Program-made: the position numbers and the translations under genes
The notes under the pieces: generated by a model
Seen by the model: the letters and a program-made list of their open reading frames with translations, nothing else
What the model was told of the DNA's origin: nothing
Database searches by the model: none
Assembly (NCBI GenBank): GCA_038253325.1
Contig: JBBSHE010000051.1
Location: forward strand, 1-18,533
Direction of reading: 5' to 3'
DNA: 18,533 nt
DNA from: JBBSHE01 sp038253325
GTDB taxonomy: Bacteria; Actinomycetota; Actinomycetes; Propionibacteriales; Nocardioidaceae
Shown here: piece after piece, positions 1 to 6,949 of the stretch
How positions within the stretch are numbered: the stretch's first letter is position 1
How the letters are laid out: every line of letters begins with the position of its first letter

Positions 1-768
1 GCGAATCCGCGGGCGTCGCGGACGGTGCCGTGCGGCGCCACGGCGACGAACACGGCGCTGGCCAAGGCCGCCGCCCGGGTCATGCTCGGCGCGTCGATCT
101 CCGACCTGCGCCGCGAACGGCTGCTGCCGGCAACGGGCGACGGGGCGGAGCTTCCGGCGTCGTCCCCGGTCGCCGTCAAGGAGGCGGTGATGCCGTTCAA
201 CCGGTTCCGTACGGCCGCCGGCCGCTCGGTCGACACGTTGCTGGGTCCCGAGATGCGGTCGACCGGCGAGGTGATGGGGTTCGACGAGAGCTTCGGCGTC
301 GCGTTCGCGAAGGCGCAGGCGGCCGCGTCGGGTCCGTTGCCGACCTCCGGGCAGGTCTTCGTGTCGGTCGCCAACCGCGACAAGCGGCACATGATCTTTC
401 CGGTCAAACGGCTGGCGGACCTCGGCTTTCGGATCCTCGCGACCGAGGGCACCGCAAAGGTCCTGTGCCGAAACGGTATTCAGGCCACCGCGGTGCGAAA
501 GCACTCGGCCGGACCGGGTCCGAACGGCGAGCCGACCATCGTCGGCCAGATTGCGGCCGGCGAGGTCGCGCTGGTCATCAATACGCCCAAGGGATACACG
601 CCCGGTGGCTCACCCCGCGCCGACGGCTACGAGATCCGCAGCGCGTGCGTGGCCTCGCTGATCCCGTGCATCACCACGGTCCAGGGGCTCGCCGCCGCGG
701 TGCAGGGCATCGAGTCGTTGCTGACAAACGAGCTCGACGTTCGTTCGTTGCAGAGCTGGGCGCTGTGA
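1..768 (+). CDS. carB: Carbamoyl-phosphate synthase large subunit, C-terminal part (5' truncated)
   Basis: The reading frame is open from base 1 to the TGA at 766-768 and encodes the last 255 residues of the roughly 1100-residue large subunit, which makes carbamoyl phosphate from bicarbonate, glutamine-derived ammonia and two ATP for pyrimidines and arginine. Seen: it opens in the end of the second ATP-grasp domain (NPRASRTVP, then ALAKAAARVMLG). From about base 345 comes the C-terminal allosteric MGS-like domain (GQVFVSVANRDK, ATEGTA, INTPKG, GYEIRSACV). In this family that domain binds effectors such as UMP or ornithine. Odd: the segment after NPRASRTVP, normally very conserved (FVSKATG in the family), reads CGATATN here. 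The stop overlaps the GTG start of pyrK, so the genes are translationally coupled. Identity is secure; only the 5' end is missing. Confidence 0.96.
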   Translation, partial: ANPRASRTVPCGATATNTALAKAAARVMLGASISDLRRERLLPATGDGAELPASSPVAVKEAVMPFNRFRTAAGRSVDTLLGPEMRSTGEVMGFDESFGVAFAKAQAAASGPLPTSGQVFVSVANRDKRHMIFPVKRLADLGFRILATEGTAKVLCRNGIQATAVRKHSAGPGPNGEPTIVGQIAAGEVALVINTPKGYTPGGSPRADGYEIRSACVASLIPCITTVQGLAAAVQGIESLLTNELDVRSLQSWAL

Positions 769-1664
769 CGACGGCGATCGAGGGACCGATCCAGGTCCCG
801 GGCGAGGTCTTCTCGGTCCGGAGGGTCGGCGCCTACCACCATCTGACTCTCATTGCCGACGGGGTGGCCGAACGGTTCCGTCCAGGCCAGTTCGCTGCAC
901 TCTCGGTCGGCGGTGCCGAGTCATCGATGCTGCTGCGTCGGGCGTTCTCGATCTACCGCGCTCGGCGCACCGGTGTGTACGGCGGAACCGTGGAGATCGT
1001 CTTCGCCGCCAGCGGCCCGGGTACGCAGTGGCTGGCGGAGCGTCGCCCGCACGACCTCGTCGACGTGGTGGCACCGCTCGGACGTCCGTATGCGCTGCCG
1101 AAGGAACCGGTGGCGTGTGCGCTGGTCGCTGGTGGCTACGGTACCGCACCGATGTTCTCTCTCGCCGACGACCTGCACGATCGCGGCTGCCGGGTCCACA
1201 TGGTGCTCGGCGCCGCGACGGAGGGCCGCCTGTTCGGAACACTGGACGCGCGCCGGTCGGCGCAGTCCGTCACCGTGACGACAGACGACGGAACGGTCGG
1301 TATCAGGGGCCAGGTGACGGATCCGTTGCCCGCGCTGATCGACCGGCAGGGTATCGAGGTCATCTACGGATGCGGGCCCATGGCGATGCTGCGCGCAGTC
1401 GCGTCCGTTGGGCGGCAGGCCGGGGTCTGGACCCAGACCGCGGTCGAGGAAGCCATGGCCTGTGGGGTCGGCGTCTGCATGACCTGCGTGCTGCCCGTCG
1501 TCGGCTCCGACGGCATCACGAAGATGCTGAGGTCGTGCGTCGAAGGCCCCGTGTTCGCCGGCGACAAGGTCCGCTGGGACGCCGTCGGAACCGTACCCCC
1601 GGAGGCGTACGGCGCCGGCCGACCCGTGGCCTTTGAACCCGGTGGCGGCGGCGGAAGACAATGA
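765..1664 (+). CDS. pyrK: Dihydroorotate dehydrogenase electron-transfer subunit (FAD / 2Fe-2S)
   Basis: A 299-residue PyrK-type flavoprotein. In the class 1B enzyme it passes electrons from FMN in PyrD through a [2Fe-2S] cluster and FAD to NAD+. Seen: a ferredoxin-reductase-like beta-barrel with the flavin motif LLRRAFSIYR (about residues 57-66), a nucleotide-binding stretch VAGGYGTAPMFSLADDL, and YGCGPMAML. The cluster ligands are C233-x4-C238-x2-C241-x16-C258, the PyrK pattern. The GTG at 765 is chosen because it overlaps the carB stop and gives VTTAIEGPIQVPGEV directly before the barrel; a much longer upstream extension of this frame is only carB read out of frame. The 3' end overlaps pyrD as ATGA (1661-1664). 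Pairing with pyrD makes this PyrK rather than another FAD/2Fe-2S reductase. Confidence 0.93.
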   Translation: MTTAIEGPIQVPGEVFSVRRVGAYHHLTLIADGVAERFRPGQFAALSVGGAESSMLLRRAFSIYRARRTGVYGGTVEIVFAASGPGTQWLAERRPHDLVDVVAPLGRPYALPKEPVACALVAGGYGTAPMFSLADDLHDRGCRVHMVLGAATEGRLFGTLDARRSAQSVTVTTDDGTVGIRGQVTDPLPALIDRQGIEVIYGCGPMAMLRAVASVGRQAGVWTQTAVEEAMACGVGVCMTCVLPVVGSDGITKMLRSCVEGPVFAGDKVRWDAVGTVPPEAYGAGRPVAFEPGGGGGRQ

Positions 1665-2653
1665 TGCTGCAGTCTGACGACGTCGATCTGACGACGGTCC
1701 TCGCCGACGCGACCCTGGACAACCCGGTGATGACCGCCAGCGGGTGCGCCGCTGCCGGCCGCGAGCTGCAGCAGTTCTTCGACGTCGCGAAGCTCGGCGC
1801 GGTCGTCACGAAGTCGATCATGCGCGACGCCCGGGCTGGTCGCCCCACGCCGCGGATGGCCGAGACGCCGTCCGGCATGCTGAACTCGATCGGCCTTCAA
1901 GGCCCTGGAATCGACGCGTTCCTGGCTCGTGACCTGCCGTGGCTGCTTCGGCAGGGAGCCCGCCCGATCGTGTCGATCGCCGGGACGTCGCTGGGGGAGT
2001 ACGCCGAACTTGCACGTCGGGTCGGACAGACGCCGGGAGTCGCCGCGATCGAGGTCAACATCTCGTGTCCCAACGTGGAGGACCGGGGTCTCGTCTTCGC
2101 CTGCGACCCGTTCCAGGCCTCGCGGGCGGTGTCGACGGTCCGGCGCGAAGCACCACGCGGCCTGCCGGTGCTGGCAAAGCTGTCACCGGACGTCACCAGC
2201 ATCGTCGTGATCGCCGAGGCGGCGATGGATGCAGGTGCGGACGGTCTCGTGCTCGTCAACACGCTGCTGGGGATGCGCATCAACCCGGAGACGCTGCGCC
2301 CGCACCTGGGTGGGGTCACCGGCGGGTTGTCGGGTCCGGCGATCCGCCCGGTCGCGGTCCGGGCGGTGTGGGAGGTCGCCGCAGCGTTCCCGGACGTACC
2401 GATCGTCGGCGTGGGTGGGATCCGATCGGGTGCCGATGCGCTCGAGTTCCTCGCCGCTGGCGCCCGGGCGGTCCAGGTCGGAACCGTGATCTTCAACGAC
2501 CCCACCGCGCCGATGCGCATCCTCACCGAGCTGCGCCACGAGCTCGCCGCCCGCGGCTTCGCCAAGGTGGGGGAGGTCGTCGGCATCGCGCACAGACGGT
2601 CGGCCGCCGACGGCGGGGCCGCGCAAACCGCCGATCGCGATGGAGCAACCTGA
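1661..2653 (+). CDS. pyrD: Dihydroorotate dehydrogenase, class 1B catalytic subunit
   Basis: A 330-residue FMN TIM-barrel enzyme that oxidises dihydroorotate to orotate, the fourth step of UMP synthesis. Seen: N-terminal substrate loop (NPVMTASGC, then GAVVTKSI), MLNSIGLQGPG, and NISCPN with C136 in the position of the class 1 catalytic base (class 2 enzymes have Ser there). Also KLSPDVT, NTLLGMRI, GGLSGPAIRP and the FMN phosphate site GVGGIRSGADALEFLAAGA...QVGT. Cys136 plus the preceding pyrK identify the heteromeric, NAD-dependent class 1B form, which is soluble and not tied to the quinone pool. The ATG at 1661 overlaps the pyrK stop; a second ATG follows at once (1664), so the start is uncertain by one codon. 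The last ~25 residues (RRSAADGGAAQTADRD) look like a disordered tail. Confidence 0.95.
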   Translation: MMLQSDDVDLTTVLADATLDNPVMTASGCAAAGRELQQFFDVAKLGAVVTKSIMRDARAGRPTPRMAETPSGMLNSIGLQGPGIDAFLARDLPWLLRQGARPIVSIAGTSLGEYAELARRVGQTPGVAAIEVNISCPNVEDRGLVFACDPFQASRAVSTVRREAPRGLPVLAKLSPDVTSIVVIAEAAMDAGADGLVLVNTLLGMRINPETLRPHLGGVTGGLSGPAIRPVAVRAVWEVAAAFPDVPIVGVGGIRSGADALEFLAAGARAVQVGTVIFNDPTAPMRILTELRHELAARGFAKVGEVVGIAHRRSAADGGAAQTADRDGAT

Positions 2654-2655
2654 CG

Positions 2656-3483
2656 ATGAGAGGCTTCGGTAGCCGGCTTCGGCACGCTCTGGACGACCGG
2701 GGTCCGCTGTGCGCGGGAATCGACCCCCTTCCGGAGCTGCTACGGTCATGGGGATTGCCGGACTCCGCCGACGGATTCCGGGAGTTTGCGATCCGGGCGG
2801 TCGACGCGCTGGCCCCGCTCGCCGCCGTCATCAAGCCGCAGTCGGCGTGCTTCGAGCGCCACGGCGCGGCTGGCATCGCCGTCCTCGAAGAGGTCATCGG
2901 CGCGGGCCGCGCGGCCGGGGCCCTTGTGCTGGTCGACGCCAAGCGTGGCGACATCGGATCCACGATGCAGGGCTACGCCGACGCGTACCTCGACCCGTCG
3001 TCACCGCTGGCATGCGACGCGATCACCGTGAGCCCGTTTCTCGGGCTCACATCTCTGGAGCCGGCGTTCACGACGGGTCGCCGTCACGGAGCCGGAGTGT
3101 TCGTCGTTGTCCGCACGTCCAACCCGGGAGGCGAACACGTCCAGCTGGCGACGGGTCCGACCGGCGGCACCGTCAGCGCAGAGATCCTCGCCCGGATCGC
3201 CGAGCTCAACGTCGGGCAGACACCGCTCGGTCCGATCGGCGCGGTGGTGGCGGGAAACCTCGATGCCGTCCCCGACCGGCTCGCGATCAACGGTCCACTT
3301 CTCGTACCGGGCATTGGCGCCCAGGGCGGCTCGGCCGGCGGACTCGCACGGCAGTTCCGCGACGTACGCGACCTGGTCGTGCCGTCGTCATCTCGCGACC
3401 TGCTCGGGCACGGTCCGGATCAGGATGCACTGCGCACGCGGTTTCGGTCCGTGCTCGCGTCGATGCGTACGGCGCTGGCGTGA
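2656..3483 (+). CDS. pyrF: Orotidine 5'-phosphate decarboxylase (type 2, actinobacterial form)
   Basis: A 275-residue enzyme that decarboxylates OMP to UMP, the last step of the pathway. Seen: CAGIDPLPELLRSWGL at the N-terminus, KPQSACFERHGAAG, and the catalytic D94-A-K96-R-G-D99 triad region (VDAKRGDIGSTMQGYA). Also TVSPFLG, VVVRTSNPGG and the phosphate-binding PGIGAQGG near residue 220. Length and the STMQGYADAYL stretch fit the longer type 2 enzymes of mycobacteria and relatives, not the ~235-residue E. coli type. The ATG at 2656 lies 2 nt after the pyrD stop, so it is the last gene of the pyr operon seen here. The downstream 107 nt up to the next start carry no obvious U-tract terminator. 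Confidence 0.95.
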   Translation: MRGFGSRLRHALDDRGPLCAGIDPLPELLRSWGLPDSADGFREFAIRAVDALAPLAAVIKPQSACFERHGAAGIAVLEEVIGAGRAAGALVLVDAKRGDIGSTMQGYADAYLDPSSPLACDAITVSPFLGLTSLEPAFTTGRRHGAGVFVVVRTSNPGGEHVQLATGPTGGTVSAEILARIAELNVGQTPLGPIGAVVAGNLDAVPDRLAINGPLLVPGIGAQGGSAGGLARQFRDVRDLVVPSSSRDLLGHGPDQDALRTRFRSVLASMRTALA

Positions 3484-3590
3484 CCATTGATCCGAGCTTT
3501 GGGCCGGTCCGGTCTCTGTTGAGCCATCCGCATGAGATAGTCGGTGCGGCGTGAGTGCTGTGGTGGTGCTCGGAACTCGAAAGGGACGGA

Positions 3591-3968
3591 ATGAAAAGAC
3601 TTGCTTCGGCGATCGCGGTCGCGGTCCTGGCGATCGGCGGGATCTCCGCGTGCGGCGGCGGAGGTGGTGGTGGTGACGACGCATACTGCGGTGCGCTGAA
3701 GGCTGCGGACAAGAATCCAGACCTCAAGTCCCTGGACGCCAGCAGCAAGACCTCGATGGAGAAGGCGACGGCGATCATCCAGGGGCTCGCCGACAAGGCG
3801 CCGTCGGCGATCAGCGCTGACTGGAAGGTCGTCGTCGACACGTTCAACGCCATCAGGGCCGGCAATGTGCAGGGCGTCGACCAGACGAAGTTCACGACCG
3901 CGTTCAACAACGTCGCCAAGGACGCGAAGACTCGTTGCAACGTCGACGTCAACCAGATCGGCCAGTAA
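3591..3968 (+). CDS. Small lipoprotein, paralog 1 of the YC...W...C family
   Basis: A 125-residue predicted lipoprotein of unknown function. Seen: positively charged start (MKRL), hydrophobic helix and lipobox GISAC with the lipidated Cys at residue 21. A seven-glycine linker follows, then a domain of about 90 residues from Y32-C33 to C116. Hallmarks shared with the next four genes are the leading YC, a mid-domain (A/S/D)DW (here SADWKVV) and a Cys about ten residues from the end; the two Cys probably form a disulfide outside the cell (inference). The ATG at 3591 is chosen over an in-frame upstream GTG at 3555 because AAGGGA (3580-3585) is a fair ribosome binding site and the signal peptide then starts properly. 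It is the only array member without a proline-rich tail, so it may be the simplest form of the domain. Confidence 0.88.
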   Translation: MKRLASAIAVAVLAIGGISACGGGGGGGDDAYCGALKAADKNPDLKSLDASSKTSMEKATAIIQGLADKAPSAISADWKVVVDTFNAIRAGNVQGVDQTKFTTAFNNVAKDAKTRCNVDVNQIGQ

Positions 3969-3995
3969 CGCCGACAGCTGAGAAGGGCCGCTCCG

Positions 3996-4020
3996 CTCGG
4001 GTGGTCCTCCACCTGTCGAG
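3996..4020 (+). terminator. Possible hairpin terminator after paralog 1
   Basis: GGTGG (4000-4004) pairs with CCACC (4009-4013) over a TCCT loop. CTCG (3996-3999) can pair with CGAG (4017-4020), leaving a 3-nt bulge. It lies 28 nt after the stop of the lipoprotein gene and before the promoter of the next gene. There is no U-tract, which is common for actinobacterial hairpins but weakens the call. Confidence 0.35.
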
Positions 4021-4060
4021 TGGGGACCGGAAGAATGCCGCTTTGTGCGGCTAACGCCGT

Positions 4061-4066
4061 TACGGT
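4061..4066 (+). promoter_or_regulatory. -10 box TACGGT, leaderless start of paralog 2
   Basis: TACGGT fits the actinobacterial TANNNT -10 consensus and ends exactly 6 nt before the GTG start at 4073, so transcription would begin at or next to the start codon. There is no Shine-Dalgarno sequence. No convincing -35 is seen; a GCCGC-TTTGT-GCGGC hairpin (4037-4051) occupies that zone. Confidence 0.5.
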
Positions 4067-4072
4067 GTCGGC

Positions 4073-4720
4073 GTGACGCAGCAGCCGCTGGAGGGCCAAC
4101 CGCCGTCGAGCCCACCGCCTTACCCGGCGAGCCCGCCGCCTTACCCGTCGAGCCTGCCGCCGTACGCGAGCCAGCCCCCTTACCCGTCGAGCCCGCCGCC
4201 TTACCCGTCGAGCCCGCCGCCGTACGCGAGCCAGCCCCCGCCGAGCCAGCCCCCGCCGAGCCAGCCTCCGCCGTACACCGGCGCACCGGTCTACGGCAGT
4301 CCTCCGCCACCGCCGCCGACCAGCAGGTCAAGGACCGGTCTGATCGTTGCCATCGTGGCGGCGGTGGTTCTGGTCGCAGGCGGTGTCACAGCCGCCGTAC
4401 TCCTGACCGGTGGCGGACCGAAGAACGGCTACGGTGCGTACTGCGACGTACTCAAGAAGGCCGACCAGAACAGCGCGCTGAAGCACCTCGAGATCACAGA
4501 CCCGACCGCCATGCAAACGGCATCCGACGTCATCAAGGGCGTCGCCGCCAAGGCGCCGACCGAGCTGGACGCCGACTGGGCCGTGATCTCCGGCTATTTC
4601 CAGGCGCTGGCCTCCGGCAACACGGCTGGACTCGATATCGACAAGTTCAAGTCGGCTTGGAACGATGCTCAGCCCTCGTCGAAGAAGGAATGCGGCGTCG
4701 ACATGACGATTCTCCGATGA
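4073..4720 (+). CDS. Proline-rich single-pass membrane protein, paralog 2 of the YC...W...C family
   Basis: 215 residues, function unknown. Seen: residues 1-82 are extremely rich in Pro, Ser and Tyr, built from repeats of SPPPYP and YASQPP. A short basic stretch (SRSR) follows, then a membrane helix at about 88-111 (TGLIVAIVAAVV...). The C-terminal domain begins GAYC (C124), contains DADWAVI, and ends in CGVDMTILR (C207). By the positive-inside rule the proline tail is cytoplasmic and the two-Cys domain is outside. The ectodomain is clearly similar to paralog 3 (both have FKSAWNDAQP and CGVDMTIL) and more distantly to the lipoprotein before it. Start is the GTG at 4073, with a -10-like box 6 nt upstream and no ribosome binding site. 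Proline/tyrosine-rich tails on actinobacterial membrane proteins often act in protein contacts; that role is inference here. Confidence 0.88.
   Translation: MTQQPLEGQPPSSPPPYPASPPPYPSSLPPYASQPPYPSSPPPYPSSPPPYASQPPPSQPPPSQPPPYTGAPVYGSPPPPPPTSRSRTGLIVAIVAAVVLVAGGVTAAVLLTGGGPKNGYGAYCDVLKKADQNSALKHLEITDPTAMQTASDVIKGVAAKAPTELDADWAVISGYFQALASGNTAGLDIDKFKSAWNDAQPSSKKECGVDMTILR
4096..4275 (+). repeat. Internal repeats coding the SPPPYP-rich tail of paralog 2
   Basis: Imperfect direct repeats, with a core such as CCGTCGAGCCCGCCGCCTTA recurring several times, encode SPPPYP/SSPPPYASQPP units; the 3' part repeats CCGAGCCAGCCCCC. Likely prone to length change by slippage or recombination between strains. 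Confidence 0.75.
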
Positions 4721-4749
4721 CGCCGGCGCTGCTGACCTCACCAACCCTT

Positions 4750-4755
4750 TAGGCT
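4750..4755 (+). promoter_or_regulatory. -10 box TAGGCT, leaderless start of paralog 3
   Basis: TAGGCT matches TANNNT and is separated from the ATG at 4762 by exactly 6 nt (TTCCCC), the same geometry as before paralogs 2 and 4. No ribosome binding site is present. The gap from the previous stop is only 41 nt, so the box sits in a very short intergenic space. Confidence 0.55.
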
Positions 4756-4761
4756 TTCCCC

Positions 4762-5472
4762 ATGACGACTCCGCCGCCGTACGGCTCAGGCCCAGAACCT
4801 CAGCAACCGCCCGCCGGTTACGGCGCGCCTCCGCCGGCATCGGGTGGCTACGGCGGACCACCGACGTCCGGTGGCCCACCCGCGCCAGGCGGCTACGGTG
4901 GGCCGCCATCTGGTGGGTTCAACGGACCGCCGGGATATGGGCCACCGCCGAAAAAGCGGAACACGGGGCTGATCGCTGGCATCATCGGCGCCGTCGTTGT
5001 TCTGATCGCGGCCGGTGTGCTCGCGTACTTTCTGCTGAGGGGCGACGACAAGACCACGGCCAACGACCACACCACGCCCACGACGAACACGACCAAGTCC
5101 CCTCCGACCACGCCACCGACGACTCCGACCACTCCGACGACTCCGGGCACGAGCACCGCCACCGGGCCGACCGACCCCGCCTTCATCGAGTACTGCTCGA
5201 AGCTGAAGGCGGCCGACAGCGACAGCTCGTTGACAGGGCTCAACATCAACGACCCCGCATCAGTCCAGAGCGCCGCCGACGTCATCAAAGGCGTCGACGA
5301 CGTTGCGCCAGCTCAGCTCAAGTCCGACTGGGACACGATCTCGACCTACTTCCAAGCCATTGCCGACCGCAATACCGCCGGTCTGGATGTCCAGAAGTTC
5401 AAGTCCGCGTGGAACGACGCCCAACCGATTTCCAAGGAGCAGTGCGGCGTCGACATGACGATCCTTCAGTGA
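4762..5472 (+). CDS. Gly/Pro-rich single-pass membrane protein, paralog 3 of the YC...W...C family
   Basis: 236 residues, function unknown. Seen: MTTPPPYG start, then a GYGGPP/SGG-rich cytoplasmic tail to about residue 62 and a basic PPKKRNTG membrane anchor start. The helix at about 68-92 reads GLIAGIIGAVVVLIAAG... An extracellular Thr/Pro linker follows (TTPTTPTTPGTS, residues ~100-135), likely extended and possibly O-glycosylated as such linkers can be in actinobacteria (inference). The domain runs from YC (C145) through SDWDTI to CGVDMTILQ (C228). It is closest to paralog 2 in the ectodomain and to paralog 4 in the tail and helix (KKRN(T/A)GLIAG(I/M)IGAV), so the array probably grew by stepwise duplication with domain swapping. 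The ATG at 4762 has a -10-like box 6 nt upstream and no ribosome binding site. Confidence 0.88.
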   Translation: MTTPPPYGSGPEPQQPPAGYGAPPPASGGYGGPPTSGGPPAPGGYGGPPSGGFNGPPGYGPPPKKRNTGLIAGIIGAVVVLIAAGVLAYFLLRGDDKTTANDHTTPTTNTTKSPPTTPPTTPTTPTTPGTSTATGPTDPAFIEYCSKLKAADSDSSLTGLNINDPASVQSAADVIKGVDDVAPAQLKSDWDTISTYFQAIADRNTAGLDVQKFKSAWNDAQPISKEQCGVDMTILQ

Positions 5473-5480
5473 CCACGCCG

Positions 5481-5486
5481 TAGATT
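5481..5486 (+). promoter_or_regulatory. -10 box TAGATT, leaderless start of paralog 4
   Basis: TAGATT, close to the best actinobacterial -10 sequences, ends exactly 6 nt (GTCTGC) before the ATG at 5493, repeating the arrangement seen before paralogs 2 and 3. It lies only 8 nt after the stop of paralog 3; no ribosome binding site is present. Confidence 0.6.
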
Positions 5487-5492
5487 GTCTGC

Positions 5493-6362
5493 ATGACGAC
5501 ACCGCCCCCGTACGGCGAACCACCGCCGACGGGCGGAGTCGGGCCGCCGTCGTTGGACGGTCCATCTCCGGTAAGCGGATCCGCTCGTGCGCATCCCGGT
5601 GGTGCCCATGCCGGGCCGCCCGCACCGGAGGAGTACGGCGGTGCCGCGTCCGGTGGTGCCCATGCCGGACCACCCGCACCGGGTGAGTACGGTGGTCCAC
5701 CTCCCGGCGGAATCCACGCCGCGCCGCCCGCACCGGGCGGACACCGTCGACCATCAGACCGCGATCACACCGGTCCGCCAGGGGACGAACCTCCCAAGAA
5801 GCGGAACGCTGGCCTGATCGCCGGCATGATCGGGGCGGTCGTGCTGGTGATCGCATCCGGGATCCTCGCGTACGCCTTGGTCAAGGGTGACGACAAGGCC
5901 ACCGCCGACCATCCCACCGCCGGGACGACCACGACGACGAAGAACACCGCCACCTCGCCCAAGGGCACCATCAGCACGTTGACGACCCGGAACACATTGA
6001 CCGGCGGCGTAGGCGTACCTGGCGGCGTACAGGCAACATCTGCGGTGAGCGCCCCGACGGTGTCGACGGCCGACTACTGCACGCTCATCGAGTCGACGGA
6101 CACCGACACCCGGCTCAAGACCCTGGACCCGACGAATGTGTCTGACCAGCGGTACCTGATCCAGACCTTCCATCACATCGTCGACGCCTCGCCGTCGCCG
6201 GTCACCGACGACTGGTCGACGCTCACCAAGGCGCTCCGACGAGGGCTGCGAGGGCAGACCGGCGGCGTCGACAACACGCTGGTCACCACTGCGTCGCACA
6301 ACATCAAGCAGGAGGTGCAGAGCGACTGCGGTTACACCCTGAGCGGTGGCGTGTTCAGCTAG
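5493..6362 (+). CDS. Gly/Pro-rich single-pass membrane protein, paralog 4 of the YC...W...C family
   Basis: 289 residues, function unknown, the longest of the array. Seen: MTTPPPYGEPPP start as in paralog 3. Three 18-residue repeats occupy residues 36-89 (GGAHAGPPAPEEYGG type, the last degenerate). PPKKRNAG precedes the membrane helix (about 106-131). A Thr/Ser/Val-rich linker of about 60 residues follows, then the domain from DYC (C196) through DDWSTL to DCGYTLSGGVFS (C279). The domain has diverged most from the others: the FKSAW region is replaced by LVTTASHNI, but both Cys and the DW are kept. Start is the ATG at 5493, 20 nt after the previous stop, with a TAGATT box 6 nt upstream. An in-frame product is intact, so this is a divergent paralog and not a pseudogene. 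Confidence 0.86.
   Translation: MTTPPPYGEPPPTGGVGPPSLDGPSPVSGSARAHPGGAHAGPPAPEEYGGAASGGAHAGPPAPGEYGGPPPGGIHAAPPAPGGHRRPSDRDHTGPPGDEPPKKRNAGLIAGMIGAVVLVIASGILAYALVKGDDKATADHPTAGTTTTTKNTATSPKGTISTLTTRNTLTGGVGVPGGVQATSAVSAPTVSTADYCTLIESTDTDTRLKTLDPTNVSDQRYLIQTFHHIVDASPSPVTDDWSTLTKALRRGLRGQTGGVDNTLVTTASHNIKQEVQSDCGYTLSGGVFS
5598..5759 (+). repeat. Three tandem 54-bp repeats within paralog 4
   Basis: Units 5598-5651, 5652-5705 and 5706-5759 encode GGAHAGPPAP-EEYGGAAS, GGAHAGPPAP-GEYGGPPP and GGIHAAPPAP-GGHRRPSD. The first two are closest to each other, consistent with recent in-frame duplication in the cytoplasmic tail. Confidence 0.8.
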
Positions 6363-6405
6363 CCACCCCTCAAACCCGTGTTACGCAGGCTCGAACGGCG
6401 GCATC

Positions 6406-6903
6406 ATGAGCAACTATCCACCCCCCGACGGTCCGACCGGACCCAGTGGTCCACCCCCCGATGGTCCGACCGGCTGGACGTATCCCACCCAGCACCTGTC
6501 GGAACAGAGCGTCACACCCGGCCGATCACACAAGCCGCTGCTGATCGCGGTCATCGTCGTCGTGGTCCTCGCGATCGCCGGTGCGGCGGCGTACCTGCTG
6601 CTGCGTGACACCGGCGAGGGGCGGCGGGCCGCCTACTGCAACGAGCTGCGGTCGGTCACGAAGAACGGGCACCTGAGCGACGTCTTGTCCGGTGGAGGCA
6701 ACATCGACCCGGTCCGCGTCGCGCAGAAGCTGCAGAACCTTGCGCCCGACGCGGTCCGCGACAACTGGGGTCATCTGATCGGGCAGCTCAAGCAGGTGCA
6801 GTCCGGCAACACCGACCCGACGAAGATCCTCGGTGCGTTGAACGACGTCTCCGCGATCACCAGCGACGCGTCCGACAAGTGCAACCTGAAGATCGGTTTC
6901 TGA
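6406..6903 (+). CDS. Short-tailed single-pass membrane protein, paralog 5 of the YC...W...C family
   Basis: 165 residues, function unknown. Seen: a short proline-rich cytoplasmic tail with PPPDGPTG twice (residues 5-12 and 16-23). A membrane helix at about 45-66 (LLIAVIVVVVLAIAGAAAYLLL) follows. The domain runs from AAYC (C78) through RDNWGHL to KCNLKIGF (C159). The Trp sits in DNW, not (A/S/D)DW. The ATG at 6406 is preferred to an in-frame ATG at 6346, which lies inside paralog 4 and would add a non-conserved leader. It starts MSNYPPP, like other proline-rich tails, but has only a weak purine-rich stretch upstream and lacks the 6-nt TANNNT box seen before paralogs 2-4. It closes the array; the next gene is the unrelated mihF. 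Confidence 0.86.
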   Translation: MSNYPPPDGPTGPSGPPPDGPTGWTYPTQHLSEQSVTPGRSHKPLLIAVIVVVVLAIAGAAAYLLLRDTGEGRRAAYCNELRSVTKNGHLSDVLSGGGNIDPVRVAQKLQNLAPDAVRDNWGHLIGQLKQVQSGNTDPTKILGALNDVSAITSDASDKCNLKIGF

Positions 6904-6949
6904 GGTCGTCGCCAGGTGACCGCTGAATCACGTGCAATCGGGCGAACTG

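Noticed and set aside
30..764. N-terminal extension of pyrK reading back to base 30
   Set aside because: The extension is carB in another frame, rich in Arg and Gly; the flavoprotein barrel begins right after GTG 765.
3518..3543. Promoter TTGAGC / TAGTCG before paralog 1
   Set aside because: The spacer would be only 13 bp and the -10 is poor. A promoter for the first array gene may exist but cannot be pointed out.
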